This document shows, one piece after another, positions 34,246-45,356 of a stretch of DNA of 64,000 nucleotides; position 1 is the stretch's first letter, and every line of letters starts with the position of its first letter. The stretch is from the NCBI GenBank assembly GCA_025174535.1, contig JALBUN010000045.1:2294001-2358000 (forward strand), given 5' to 3'. This DNA comes from Cantharellus purpuraceus (lineage: Eukaryota > Basidiomycota > Agaricomycetes > Cantharellales > Hydnaceae). The notes below the pieces were generated by a model. That model had not been told where the DNA came from, did no database searches, and saw only the letters and a program-made list of their open reading frames with translations. The position numbers and the translations under genes are program-made.

Positions 34246-35673
34246 TCAGTCGACAAACTGTGCTAACCGCAAGAGCCAGCACATCATCTTCGCGGACGGA
34301 ATCACGTTGGATATGCTTTGAGTCTCTGACGAATTGAGGTGTGCTTCAACTAGTTCAACGAGGACTCTACCACAGAGCTGCGAACACCAGCGCAAGTCCA
34401 GACGTTCAAGTTGGGGACATATCCACGGGCCAAAGTCATGCTCATTGCGGATAGGGGAGCAGAGGATGTGGAACACCTCGTTAGAAATTTCGAAGTCATG
34501 TAGAATTAATTCCTTCAACACTGGTAGATAACTAAGGCAGCGAGTAAAATGACATCGATACCATGGAGTTCCAAACTTTCAACAGGGGGAGAAGAACGTC
34601 TGATCATTTCGAGAAAATAGGGTCCAATCGTTGGTGTGTCGGAGAACCGGCCGACTTCACGAAGACCAAGGTGGCGGAGGGAAGGCAGGGTTAGATAAGC
34701 CAAAACGCCAAAATGTATGTGATGCCCTGTTAAAGTGATCGTGTGGAGCTTCTCTAGGACTACTCTGGCATCTACAATCGATGACCAATCTCTTCGAGGG
34801 AACGTGTCGTCAGGAAACTCCAAGACAAAGCTAGTAAGCTCAGGAAGACCGCGAAGGAGTTGGAAGACTTGTAGTTGAACGGCTAGTACTTCCGTCTCTC
34901 TCGATACCCGATTGCTTGGAATGGTTAGCGATAACGCCGTGATAGTGCTTGGGAGAGAAACCATCGACAACGGCTCAATTCGCAAGCGAATAGTCTGAAG
35001 TCGAGGATAGCGCTGTGTTGTGAAGGCCCCCTGTAAGTCAAGGAGTCCTCCATCCAGGCCATCAGGGGTTACCATCAATGTAAAGGTGTCCAGAAGGGAA
35101 AGCCGACATTCTTGGGCTTTGATGATGTCCAATACCTCACGAACGTGAGAGGGGGACGCGGCGTCAATAGCCATGGAGCTCCAACGGGTGGCAAGTGGTA
35201 TCAGAATGCGCATCACGGCATGTAGTGACATGTCGTGAGGAAATAAAAAGATATGTAGTGGAAGATGGCTGCCAGACATCGATACCCAGTGGGCAGTTCT
35301 CTCGACCATACGGGATCGAGCACAATTAATTGTCAGGAAGGTCCATATGAGCGGCGTGCTGTGTGCGGCCAATCTCCATGAGGAGCAAACTTGTGAGACG
35401 ACAAGCGGCGCTAGCGGATAGTGATAAATGCAGTATCGGAAGATATGGCCCAGTAACTCAGGAGGAAGCCGTCTAGCGAGGGACAACACGCTCTCGTACC
35501 GTCGAAGTTGACCCTTGATGATCCACCTTCTGCTTGAGAAGGGAGTCGACGGTTTTTAATGTGAAGGCAACTCTCGCATCAAGCGAGGCGATTTGTTTCT
35601 GATGAAATTCGATTCCTCTCCGTGCAACTTCCACCTCTTCATCTCTCAAATCGGATAGAACATTCGTTTTCAT
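34246..35673 (-). pseudogene. F-box/LRR protein with two frameshifts
   Basis: Basidiomycete F-box protein, an SCF ubiquitin-ligase substrate receptor in general. From ATG 35673: MKTNVLSDLRDEEVEVARRG and a coiled coil (IASLDARVAFTLKTVDSLL), then the F-box SLARRLPPELLGHIFRYCIY with VSQVCSSWRLAAHSTPLIWT, and leucine-rich repeats through to LRWCSQLCGRVLVELVE. Continuity needs two shifts. One surplus base in the CCC at 35512-35514 would, if removed, give HQGQLRRYESVLS, the expected family junction. One base is missing near 34527-34536, between DVILLAAL and SYLPVLKEL. I found no intron that fixes either. The two shifts cancel, so flanks are in the same frame. Either a young pseudogene or two sequence errors. 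Confidence 0.65.
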
Positions 35674-36006
35674 CGAACAGAATTGATGGGGCGCGAAATT
35701 GCCTCCCCAGTTTAATACGTTGGGCTCACGGCCAGCCACAAAAGTGAGAGCTGACTTTGAATCTTACCGCAAGAGTGCCTGTTGGGTGCAGCCAAGGTGA
35801 ACTTTCCTCTCTATATCAGTAGTGTACCGAAGATGATTCAGAGTGGAATCTGCACCGACCCGCCCTTGCATGTCAGCGATGGGTCGGGAAGATGACCCCG
35901 AAATGTTCTAGATACTTTTGAGGGCTTTCACAATTTCAAGGAATAATGTCTCTTTTGCAAGGATGGTTCGCTAATCCAGACTTGATTTCCTTCAGATCAA
36001 CGACGC
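35674..36006. other. Divergent intergenic, F-box relic/SSU72
   Basis: 333 bp between the two divergent starts. It should hold the SSU72 promoter. No distinct element recognised. Confidence 0.5.
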
Positions 36007-37025
36007 ATGGATCCTCGTAGAGCACGCGACCCTCGTCTTGCAAACCGGGCTGACCCTCGGCTTGCGCAGAACGCTCATTTGAACTCACCTGCCCCTGGCC
36101 TTTCTTCTGGTTCTGCAACACCATCCGAAGCGCAATCATCGTCTCAAAATGCATCTCCGTCAAATAATACGAACAGAGTAAAAGGGAAGCCGCTTTTTTG
36201 TGTTGTCTGTGCCAGCAATCAGGTTTGTCCCCTGTATTTATGGGTTTGCTGTATGACAATATTCTTCATAGAACCGTTCCATGGAAGGCCATAATGTACT
36301 TGCGTAGGTGTCACAAATGTCTGCTGCAGAATGACCCGACCCTTCTCACCTCACCTATTACAGGAAAGCTGGGCACAGAGTCATATCATATGGAACAGGT
36401 TCGGCCGTCCGCTTGCCAGGTCCCTCCATCGACAAACCGAACATCTACGCATTCGGGACGCCGTACAATCAAATGTATGAAGATTTGAATAACAAGGATC
36501 CGCGACTGTCAGTAATGATGCTGGGTTAACCACTCGTGTCCTGCTCATTCCGCTTGTCAAGTTACACTGCTAATGGACTGCTACAAATGCTTGATCGAAA
36601 TCGGCGTATCAAGACCGCTCCAGAACGATGGCAGGATAGTCAAAGTATAGCCGATGTCGTTATTACTTGCGAGGAACGATGTTTTGACTTGGTTTGTGAT
36701 GGTATTGACTTTTGCATCCATTAGATGGATTACAGCTGATAACGATATAGATCTGCTGACACGAGGTGGCGAGCTTAATCGATCAGTTCATATCATCAAC
36801 GTGGAGATTAAGGATAATCACGAAGAGGCACTGATCGCTGGACGAGCAATGCTAGAACTGGCGGCTGCTGTGAGTGAAAGTGCCAAGGAGCAAGTGTCCG
36901 CGATATCTGACTGATGGCTTCAGATTGAAGTCTCGGAGGACCTTGACGACGAAATGGAAAAGATACTAGAGGTTCAACAAGGAAAACACCCACATAGCTT
37001 ACTGCACGCTGTTGCTTACTACTAA
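36007..37025 (+). CDS. SSU72: RNA polymerase II CTD phosphatase Ssu72
   Basis: Cys-based phosphatase of Ser5-P on the Pol II C-terminal domain; part of cleavage/polyadenylation factor. ATG 36007 opens an unusual extension with repeated DPR-L-A units ([20 protein letters not shown]) and a Ser-rich linker of about 40 residues. The catalytic CX5R loop, [18 protein letters not shown], is divided by an intron after Gln. Then come [40 protein letters not shown], and after another intron [20 protein letters not shown]. The D-loop is [13 protein letters not shown], with general-acid Asp. It continues [20 protein letters not shown] and ends [13 protein letters not shown]. The catalytic domain is complete. 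Confidence 0.92.
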
Positions 37026-37288
37026 ATTAATCAATTGCGTGATTTTAGAGAAGGTCTGTTAATGACCGTTGGATCTCGGTGTGCGGGGCGGAGCATTGAA
37101 TTGGCTTATTATGGGAATCGCTTCTGGCGTAATTGCTTCTGGCGCAAGCGTGGGAAGGTTCAGATGGCGCAAGAGGCTCGCCATCGAAAGTGCTGTAATA
37201 ATGTATCAGCAGTGGCAATATAAAAAGTTCGTTGGATTCTCTCCCGCTCTGGCATCTCTCTCGAGTCTTGCACCCCCTTCCAATAATA

Positions 37289-38216
37289 ATGGCTCCTCTC
37301 AGACTTGGATCTATTGCGCCTGATTTTGAGGCAGAGACCACTGCTGGCCCTATCAAGTTCCATGATTGGGCGGGCAGCTCTTGGGTGCGTCATATCTCCC
37401 TCACACGTTCTTGGCTGATCATTCGCAGGCTGTGCTATTTTCTCATCCGGGCGACTTCACCCCAGTCTGCACTACTGAACTTGGGGAAGTTGCTCGTCGC
37501 TCTAAAGATTTTGCAAAGCGCAACGTCAAGGTTATTGGGATTTCTGCCAACGGTCTCGAGGAGCATCACAAATGGGTAGAAGACATCAACGAATATGGTA
37601 GCAAGGTCGGGCCAACAGATGTGCAGTTCCCAATCGTGAGCCAATTTCAATCATGATCGTGGATATGATTAGACTGGAACGAATGGTGCAGATCGCTGAT
37701 CCTGCCCGTGAAATCTCAACCTTGTATGACATGTTGGATTACCAAGATGCCACCAACCGTGATGCGAAAGGTTTGCCCTTCACCGTGAGCCTATATGTAC
37801 TACTTCACTTCACAGTCACCTAATCGACGTTGCAGGTACGGACTGTGTTCGTGATTGATCCGAAAAAGGTCATCCGTCTTATGATTTCCTACCCGGCCTC
37901 TACCGGTCGTAACTTTGTGGGTGGTTTAACTTGTGCCTTGGACGATGCTGAGCATGATTGTATAGGAGGAAATCATCCGGGTGATTGACTCGCTTCAGCT
38001 CGGCGACAAGCACCGTATTACAACTCCCGTCAACTGGAACAAGGGTGATGACGTGATCGTCCACCCATCTGTATCTAACGAGGAGGCGAAGACGCTGTTC
38101 CCTGATTTCACTAGCCATAAGGTATGTGGTCCTATCCCTCGGTGGTCGCCCTGTAGATTCATCATTGCTCATTGGGATAGCCTTACCTGAGAACAACGCC
38201 ATTGAAAGTGGAGTGA
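37289..38216 (+). CDS. PRX1: 1-Cys peroxiredoxin (Prx6/Prx1 type)
   Basis: Thiol peroxidase reducing H2O2 and organic or phospholipid hydroperoxides. From ATG 37289: MAPLRLGSIAPDFEAETTAG, then a 61-nt intron joins GSSW to AVLFSHPGDFTPVCTTEL, with the peroxidatic Cys. Next are RSKDFAKRNVKVIGISANGL, EEHHKWVEDIN, DPAREISTLYDMLD, PFTVRTVFVIDPKKVIRL and SYPASTGRNFVEIIRVIDSL; the last of these carries the family's conserved Arg. The C-terminal arm is TTPVNWNKGDDVIVHPSVS, FPDFTSHK and, after a last intron, PYLRTTPLKVE. No second (resolving) Cys is visible, consistent with the 1-Cys class. No clear mitochondrial presequence, so a cytosolic location is likely. Confidence 0.93.
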
Positions 38217-38790
38217 GCGTGCCTTGGTCTGGTGTCGTTCCGCATTTGTGTCAAATCAATGAAGAATGTCACGTTTACTACCTTGTACCACCAGTAACCA
38301 GGTATCTGAAAATCGGCGATAATTGACCTGTAGGGCCATGAAAAATGGATCAAATTCCTCAGTTTCTTGAGAGGATAGTAGCTTACTTAGTCACCTTTGC
38401 TTCCAAGAAATTTCTCACTGAACGGGCCAGAGCTTGCTAATGACGCCATGGCGCTGGCAGAAAGCACGAACACCAGGTATTGGAAGGTTTTTCCGACTCT
38501 AAAGCCCTAAATTTTAAATGTTTCAGAGCTTGGAAGGCTCCCAGATATCTTGTTGAGAGCTGTAATTAAATTATCTATTGATTAATTACACCAAAAAAAT
38601 TGGATATGAAGATTAGGGCATATATCTCCCAGGACATGCTCTCATGCATGAATTAGGAAAATTCCCATATCGTGGTGATTTCAGACACCTGGTGACTGAT
38701 GGTATCCTTTTTTCTGTCAACCTGTCAACATGACCCAGAGTTCGCAGACAAGACCAATGACATTATAAGACTATTAACAGGATGTGTATA
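38217..38790. other. Convergent 3' region, no supported gene
   Basis: 574 bp between the 3' ends of PRX1 (plus) and PRE8 (minus). AT-rich, with no frame of note. Presumably 3' UTRs and termination signals of both genes. Confidence 0.5.
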
Positions 38791-39759
38791 CTATAACGCC
38801 AGATAGTCTTTAACTTCTTCTTCAGTCAATTTCCTAAACGTTGGTCTTGGTCGCCCCGTCTCTCCACCCTCTTTCTCTTGTTCGCCGAACTCATTTAGTT
38901 CAGGCACTGTGACGACACCAATCTCGATTGTTTTCTCTGTCATTTGCCCTTCGAACCCTTCCTTGAGAGTAAGAAGTGCGGTGTGAATGGCATCTTCGAG
39001 TGAGATGTCGTCGTTGTAGCTGCAGATAAATAATAAGACGACGGGTTATTTATATGTGACGAAACAGACCGCTTCTCAAGGAAGGTTTTGGCATTGACCA
39101 TATTCTTTCCTATTGCACTGGCTTTCCAAGCCCAGAATGAGCCAGATGGGTCAACTTGGTATAAAGTCGGACCTCGATTTGCATCCCAACCCGCGACTAG
39201 TAATGATACACCATACGGACGTACGCCACTTAAATAGAAGGGTAGGTAGACCTTCATGACGGAGAGGAATGTACTGACCCAGATTGTGTCGCCTCTTGCA
39301 TAACACTGGCAATCTCCTGTGTAAGCACTCGAGTGGGTGGATACTCTCCATAGATTTTCCAGTACGCTTGTGCGCTCTTCCGTGCCTTATTGACGAGCAC
39401 GCGAAAGTCGGGGCCCATGCCGGAGTAGACAAGTCCGATGTTAGGGCAGATGGCTGAGACTTTGTCGAGCATGGAAGAGTCAATGAGGATGGAAGAAGAC
39501 TTCTTCTCCGTGGCGATCACAATACCATTGGTGGCTGAAGGAGAATAAGTGGAAGCATAGGAGACCAGGAAACCAGAGCCTTGCCTTTAATGCCGAGACT
39601 TGTTGTTCCTTGCGACACAGCAGCGAGGGCATGTTCGATCTGTACGAGCTTGCCTGACGGCGAAAACACTGTGAGAGAATAGCTGCGCGATGGATGAGAA
39701 GGTGAAGTAGAAGACCTCTTGTGGACTCACCTGTATGCTCCGCCGTCAGCACTGGCCAT
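38791..39759 (-). CDS. PRE8: 20S proteasome subunit alpha2
   Basis: Alpha-ring subunit of the 20S core particle. ATG 39759 gives [20 protein letters not shown] and [20 protein letters not shown], the alpha-subunit signature. A first intron follows GGAYR. Then [57 protein letters not shown] and [20 protein letters not shown]. It continues [20 protein letters not shown] and [20 protein letters not shown], and finally [21 protein letters not shown], ending [13 protein letters not shown] at 38791. [15 protein letters not shown] and the EVKDYLA ending identify alpha2 among the seven alpha types. Confidence 0.93.
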
Positions 39760-40624
39760 GGCGGTTAGAATGCGGTTGTGTTCGACGCGTGTCCAGGACG
39801 CGTAATGCTACTGGACTAGCGCCCAGGCCGTTGGCGCGTTGGCAGCCACCGCGTTTGTGAGCGGCCGATATATTGTCATATAAATACACATGGACAGATG
39901 CCGTTTTACATTGAACTATCATTACTGAACAACATTGGTCGAGTTCAAAAGGTGTAAAGACCAATAATTCTGTTACATATAGATAAGTTTCTGCTAGTGC
40001 ACGTGTACATGTATGCCTTGGATTCATCCCATGCCCTGCCAAGCTCATGCTGGGGGACCTCCGGGCCCATTGGTGTCTTGGATCAGTTGAATGTGACGGT
40101 GCAGAGTCTTATCTCTTCTTGCACCTGGGGACACTTGCAATTGTGTTGTCCAGACACGTCAGACTGCCACCCAAATGGCCTGTTGATCAACAGGCACGAA
40201 ACCAAGGCATTTAAAGCCAAGTGCAGCTTCAAACCACTGTGCCATCCCACCAGCAAGTCAACGGATGACAACTGCACCACACTTCTGGACTCGGAGCTGA
40301 CCATTCACTAGGATTCGGAAGGTAGCGCTTACCTTAGGTGGGCCTCATGGACTGTGGCTGCAGCGTGGCAGTAGTGGCGACCGCTGGTGCCCCCTGGGCC
40401 ACTACGATAACATTGGTCGCGTGTTATGGACGGCCATCGATGCCCGTGGGTACAAACATGGGTGACTGCATGTCATAGGCGCGGATTCCCTGATGTCAGC
40501 CACCGTGAGTAGAGTCATGACATGCGGACCCGACAATAGTGCAAGTACTCGAGAGTGTGTCTTTTTGTACCATACTTTCCTACTGTAACATTTACCATTC
40601 GCCAACACTTGCCACGGGCCGTCC
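39760..40624. other. Long intergenic region
   Basis: 865 bp between divergent PRE8 and the RNA-processing fusion gene, unusually long for this window. It holds one modest plus-strand frame (39997-40311, listed separately). The rest shows short GC-rich patches around 40330-40420. No repeat or RNA gene recognised. Confidence 0.45.
39997..40311 (+). CDS. Cys-rich 104-residue orphan frame
   Basis: Unrecognised. The frame starts at GTG 39997; the first in-frame ATG is at 40009, within MHVYMY-. It has many cysteines (HLQLCCPDTSDCHPNG, then KAKCSFKPLCHPTS and DDNCTT). There is no signal peptide, transmembrane segment or intron pattern, so it is not a typical small secreted effector. It may be a chance frame in a long intergenic region; absence of a homologue would settle it. 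Confidence 0.2.
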   Translation: MHVYMYALDSSHALPSSCWGTSGPIGVLDQLNVTVQSLISSCTWGHLQLCCPDTSDCHPNGLLINRHETKAFKAKCSFKPLCHPTSKSTDDNCTTLLDSELTIH

Positions 40625-43600
40625 ATGGCGTCCAGTCCTCCCCCACCTCTTAGCTCATTCTCCACCGCTCTAGTACTTCTACCTCCCCCTCAAATCCAGT
40701 CACGCATCAACCCTCTTCGCTCAGCGAACGACAAGTCCTTCCCGCGATGGACATCCCACCTTACCCTCTTGTTTCCTTTCGTTGACCCGCCTGCGCTTCC
40801 CACGGCATGCACTCTCCTTCGACATGCTCTCTCGAAAGCGAGGCTGCATCCCTTCCATTTCCAGCTGGACAGAGTCGGAAATTTTCAACAATGGGAGCAC
40901 GACACTGTGTACCTCGGACCATCGCAACCTAGTGAAATCCAACGTCTCTGGGAGGCCCTTAGTTCAGCATTCGGCTATTCTGGACGCCCACTAGTCCCTC
41001 ATCTCACCCTCGGTCAAGCCCGCCGGGATGGCGCTTCCGCGTTTCTGCAGAGTAAGGGGGAACTGCTTCTCGAACAGGTCATTGAATGGGATGTATGCAG
41101 CATTGTTGTCCTTCGAAAGTCGGAGACCGAAGGTGGCCTGATGGAAATTTACGGGGAGATATCTTTCTCATCGGAATATCCGCTGCCCCAAGAAGCCATC
41201 GTGACGGGCTTGCGCCCAGCTATGCACCGTATCGGCCCTGAGAGGCCGACACCCTGCTTTCTTACACCCTCACAGCCGAAAAAAATCACACTTGCGACGT
41301 ATAACATTTTTCACGACTCCAGATTTCCTTTAAAGACACGCTTCCAGGCCCTGCTTTCCACACTTCTCGCTGTGCAGCCCATCCCCGATATCGTCTGTCT
41401 TCAAGAAGTGACAGATGAGTTCCTTCGTCTTTTTGTTGCGGACCCTGGCATCCGATCACGCTGGCCGTTGTGTACCCACGATCCTACTAGCGTTCTGCCA
41501 AATGAAAGGAATGTCATTTGTCTTGCACAGGACGCTTTCAATCTCGTGTGGGAATACGCTCAATTGAACAAGCACAAACCCGCTGTAATTCTTCAAGCGT
41601 CATTCCATGGGATTGAGCCTCTTACTATCGCGGGCATTCACTTGACAGCCGGCCTGAAGGCTCCTAAAAGTCTCTCAAAGTTGGAAGAGCTCGACACTCT
41701 CACCCAGTTCCTGCAGCAACACCATAGCTCATCTCCATGGATAATCATTGGCGATTTCAACGTCCCAGGATCTCAAGCCATCCCTCAGTCAATCATGAAG
41801 AATTTCCACGATTCCTGGCTCACCGTCCATGGATCCGAGCATGGAGGTGCAACTTATGACCCTGAATCCAATCCTCTGGCTGCGAAATCTGTTAAGGATG
41901 ACCGCTCGCCACAGAGGTATGATAGGGTTTGGGTGCGTCGCAATATGGGAGTGAAAGTGGACAGCATCGAGAAGTTCGGTCTGGGAAATGATGCCAGTGA
42001 TCATTATGGTCTCATCGCATCTTTTTCAGTAGGCGTTGATGCTGAAATTGAGCCGGTATTGGAAGTTGGTAATATGGCTCTGGAGGTCGGCAACACGCAC
42101 CATGATCCTCATATTTTCGCCGGATCCAGAGCGGTGGAATCAGATGAACGACTAGAGAAGGCTGTACGTCAATCCGGTGGATTCCCTACCACAAATCAAC
42201 AAAACGAAAGGGTCCGTGTTACAACTATTCTTCGGAATGTTCTCTCGGTCAAAACTCAGGGACCTTCTGCTGCTGAAGTCGACTCTCAACAGTCAACCCC
42301 CGCCCCGAGTGCCACCCAGCCCCAATCTGCAGTCAGATTCGAGTTTGTGCCCGTCGGAAGTTTTGGAATTGGAGTCGACACTCAGGACAGTGATGTTGAT
42401 ATTCTTGTTGTTGGCAATATTCCTCCGCGCACCTTCTGGTCACTGGCTCGGGCTCTACTTCACAAGTCGGCCTCGAAGTTACTTGACACTAGCGTCATGG
42501 AGGAAGACCATCCCTCTCTCGTTACCGTCAAAAGGTTTGTCAAAGACGCCAGTGTTCCAATGATGGAACTTGTAGTCGGGAATGTACGAGTTGACATGCA
42601 ATATGCTTCAGCTAGCAAAGCCTTGGAATGGTACGGGCTCGAGATGTTTGATGCACTTGCTCTGAAAGACTGATTAGAACTGCATAGCTGGGATCAGATA
42701 CATACGCTCCCACCTACAGACCCAGTTTTCCTGTTACCCGCACTATCCCTTCGCACTCTGAATGCTTACAGGACTTTGCTTGCCGTTCTGCGCACACTAC
42801 CCACGGCCTCTCTGCCTGCATTCCGCCTGGCTCACCGTGCGCTGAAGCTTTTCTTAGTATCATACGGAATATATTCCTCTCGGCTTGGGTACCTCGGTGG
42901 TATCCACCTCACTTTGCTTCTGACTCGCATCACACTCCTTGCTCCGCCTGATTCGTCAGCGATGCAGCTGATCCATGCGTTCTTTGCAATGTATGCCGAC
43001 TGGGACTGGGCGCAAAACGCAGTGACGATCCCCGGAGTCAGTGACATGTCAACATACACGCGTGCCGTGGGCCGTGAGCCTATGGTAATTATGTCAATTG
43101 AGAAGCCGATGATCAACGTTGTACAGAACGCTAACCAACATACACTTGATGCCATTGTCTCGTCTTTCAAGAACGCCCATCGGCACTTAGTCGCAGGAGC
43201 TCACTGGACGAATATATGCGGGTCAGGGGGAATATGTGGGAACGTCTTCGAATCCACCTTCTTGTCCTCCCATGAATCATACATCAAGCTTGACCTCTTA
43301 CTTTGGGGTAATAGCACCGTGAAAGCTCGAGCATGGGTTAGTTATGTTGAATCGAGATTACCGCAGGTAGGTGACATCTTTTCATATATCCAGCTACTCA
43401 TCAGCCTACTGTCCTGTCGTGTCAGCTACTAGCACATTTACAAACTTCATATCCAGACTGGAGCGTGCGACTATGGCCAAGTCGCTTGGTTGATGCCAAT
43501 AATTCCGGGCGACTCGCGACAGGATTGCAAAGCTTCTATCTCTTGGGCCTTAGCCCCAGGAAATCGACGTCAATAAAGAGGGTTGATGCTTTTCTCCTCT

Positions 43601-44276
43601 CTTTTGAGGATCAACTACGGCGCAACGAGAAATTTTACGACTCTACAGAAATGTTCGTATCTGTTTCGAAAGTCGGAGCAATGCAACTGCCCGAGAGTAT
43701 AACTACCCCCTCTGCCTGGATGGACAATGATATCGATCCATACGATGACTCATCTAATGAGGGGGAAATTGCAGAGCCCTCGGTGGACGAACGTGACACG
43801 GATGCCGTCTCGCTTATTTCGTCGAAACAGCTTAAACAGGCCCGTACCCTGCATCTGAAGAGTAGAAATACACCGTATGTCGCTGCTCCGAAACTGCGAA
43901 CCAGCTCAGACGTCTATTACCGCATTCTGTGGGATCGGGAATTGGACGTGGAGGATTACCTTATTGGCTATGAAGATCGGTTTTCCGGTCTTAAAGAGAT
44001 TCCCGTGACAAGTTGGAAGCGAGATGTCGAGCATGAAGATTTTGTGGGTTTTGATTTGGACGATTCTTTGTTTTATTTTCTTGGCTGGTCTAATATTGGC
44101 TCACCTACAGGTTCCATTCCATCGTGTTGTGCACTTCCGACGGAAAAGCGACGGTGTCTTGATTTGGGACAGGTATGCATTTCCAAAATTGTAAACTAGA
44201 CGTTAACTAACTGTTCGATAGGAGAAACAAAATTGATTTGATGTTTGGCAGTGGAGTTCAACAAAAGTCCTCGTGA
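40625..44276 (+). CDS. 2H + EEP + poly(A)-polymerase-like + MJ1316 fusion
   Basis: About 1,139 residues; role likely RNA 3'/5' end repair or processing. Four modules appear in order. (1) A 2H phosphoesterase with both HxT motifs: TSHLTLLFPF and VPHLTLGQA. (2) An endonuclease/exonuclease/phosphatase fold with all key residues: ATYNIFHDS, CLQEVTDEF, GIHLTAG, IIGDFNVPG and SDHYGLIASF. (3) A poly(A)-polymerase/TRF-type nucleotidyltransferase: PVGSFGIGVDTQDSDVDILV (G-S and D-x-D), then LRTLNAYRT and YSSRLGYLGGIHLTLL. (4) A C-terminal MJ1316 domain: VYYRILWDRELDVEDYLIGY, FVPFHRVVHFRR and WDRRNKIDLMFGSG. Introns at 42631-42687, 43367-43425, 44044-44110 and 44173-44221 keep the frame; the first removes an in-frame TGA at 42671. 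Domain names are from family knowledge; the substrate is unknown. Confidence 0.85.
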
Positions 44277-44645
44277 TGTTTCACTTTCGCACTTACCAGT
44301 CATTCGGCATAGGATTTATTATCAATCTTCTCAGCCAAATTTTGCTGTAGTATTATAGCCGATTCTCCCTAGAAATACTGCTTGGATTACGATGTAACTC
44401 TCGGGAGCGTTCCTTTGAATTGCCAAAAGGGGGGGGGCCACAGTCAAAAATGTTACGAGGGAATCTTATATGAGGGGGGAGGTACAACCGCCATGACGTG
44501 TTTGACTACCCACTGGATTGAACTGACATTCTGGATCCATTTTGATCTGCTTCGGTATAGTGATCAGTGGAACGTTGGGCGCTTGAGAAACCCGAATAAG
44601 AAATTTAAAGCGCTTACTGTGCACGCTCATCCTTCCTGCATCGCA
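44277..44645. other. Intergenic, TIM9 upstream
   Basis: 369 bp between the fusion gene and TIM9. It contains a run of nine G at about 44429. The TIM9 frame stays open for 88 codons upstream of the chosen start, but that part lacks family similarity. Confidence 0.5.
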
Positions 44646-45079
44646 ATGGATCTCTCACAATTAAATCCTACTGAGCAAGCGGCCATGAGCAAGGTCATTG
44701 AAATGAAGCAGGTGGGCCTCCTTGCTGCTTGACTTGCCAACTTCACTGCAACCGAGTTCAGATGCAGGACTTCATGCGCCTATATTCCGGTCTTGTAGAC
44801 CGGTGCTTCAATGCATGCGTCAACGACTTCACTAGCAGAACTCTGATGTCAAAAGAGGTCAGTCATCACAACATCATAACCATGACGTGAACGTGTGATT
44901 GATCGCATGCAGGAGACTTGTGTACAAAACTGCGCAGACAAGTTCTTGAAGCACTCTGAGCGAGTTGGGGCCCGATTTGCAGAGCATAATGCTGGTAACT
45001 CAACATCAACTTCTCTGATTATCTTCTTTTCTAAACTTTTGTTACAGAAACTATGCAACAACAATCTCAAAAGCGATAG
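44646..45079 (+). CDS. TIM9: Small Tim chaperone Tim9
   Basis: Intermembrane-space chaperone that with Tim10 carries hydrophobic precursors to TIM22. ATG 44646 is chosen because it starts the conserved N-terminus [20 protein letters not shown]. Four exons: 44646-44711, 44762-44857, 44913 to about 44994, and a short last exon ending at 45079. The spliced protein has [20 protein letters not shown] and the twin CX3C pair CFNAC...CVQNC (the second after an intron: [18 protein letters not shown]), then [21 protein letters not shown]. About 91 residues, matching the family. All four cysteines for Mia40-driven oxidation are present. Confidence 0.95.
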
Positions 45080-45356
45080 CCTCTTTTCGTTCTGTACTTT
45101 TCGAATCGGCGCAGTTGCACTGCGCCTTATTCAAGACGTGAACCGAGACATAGAAGTCGCTGTCTATATGATAATATACCTGTTAATGGCCTGTTCCGAA
45201 TAATTCCTTCGTATACCATGGCAAGCAGAACGGCTATCGTCATCCTTTACATAACCCAGGTAATTCCGATGTGACTGAACTGCTTCGCGAGTTAGTCACG
45301 TGCGAAGGCAGCACTATCTCTTGAGATTCAGTACCACGTTGATAGTTGTCCATTCC

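Noticed and set aside
42671..42673. In-frame TGA as proof that the RNA fusion is two genes or a pseudogene
   Set aside because: A 57-nt intron with good acceptor and the expected protein junction removes it.
44382..44645. N-terminal extension of TIM9
   Set aside because: The upstream open frame lacks family similarity; ATG 44646 begins the conserved [11 protein letters not shown].
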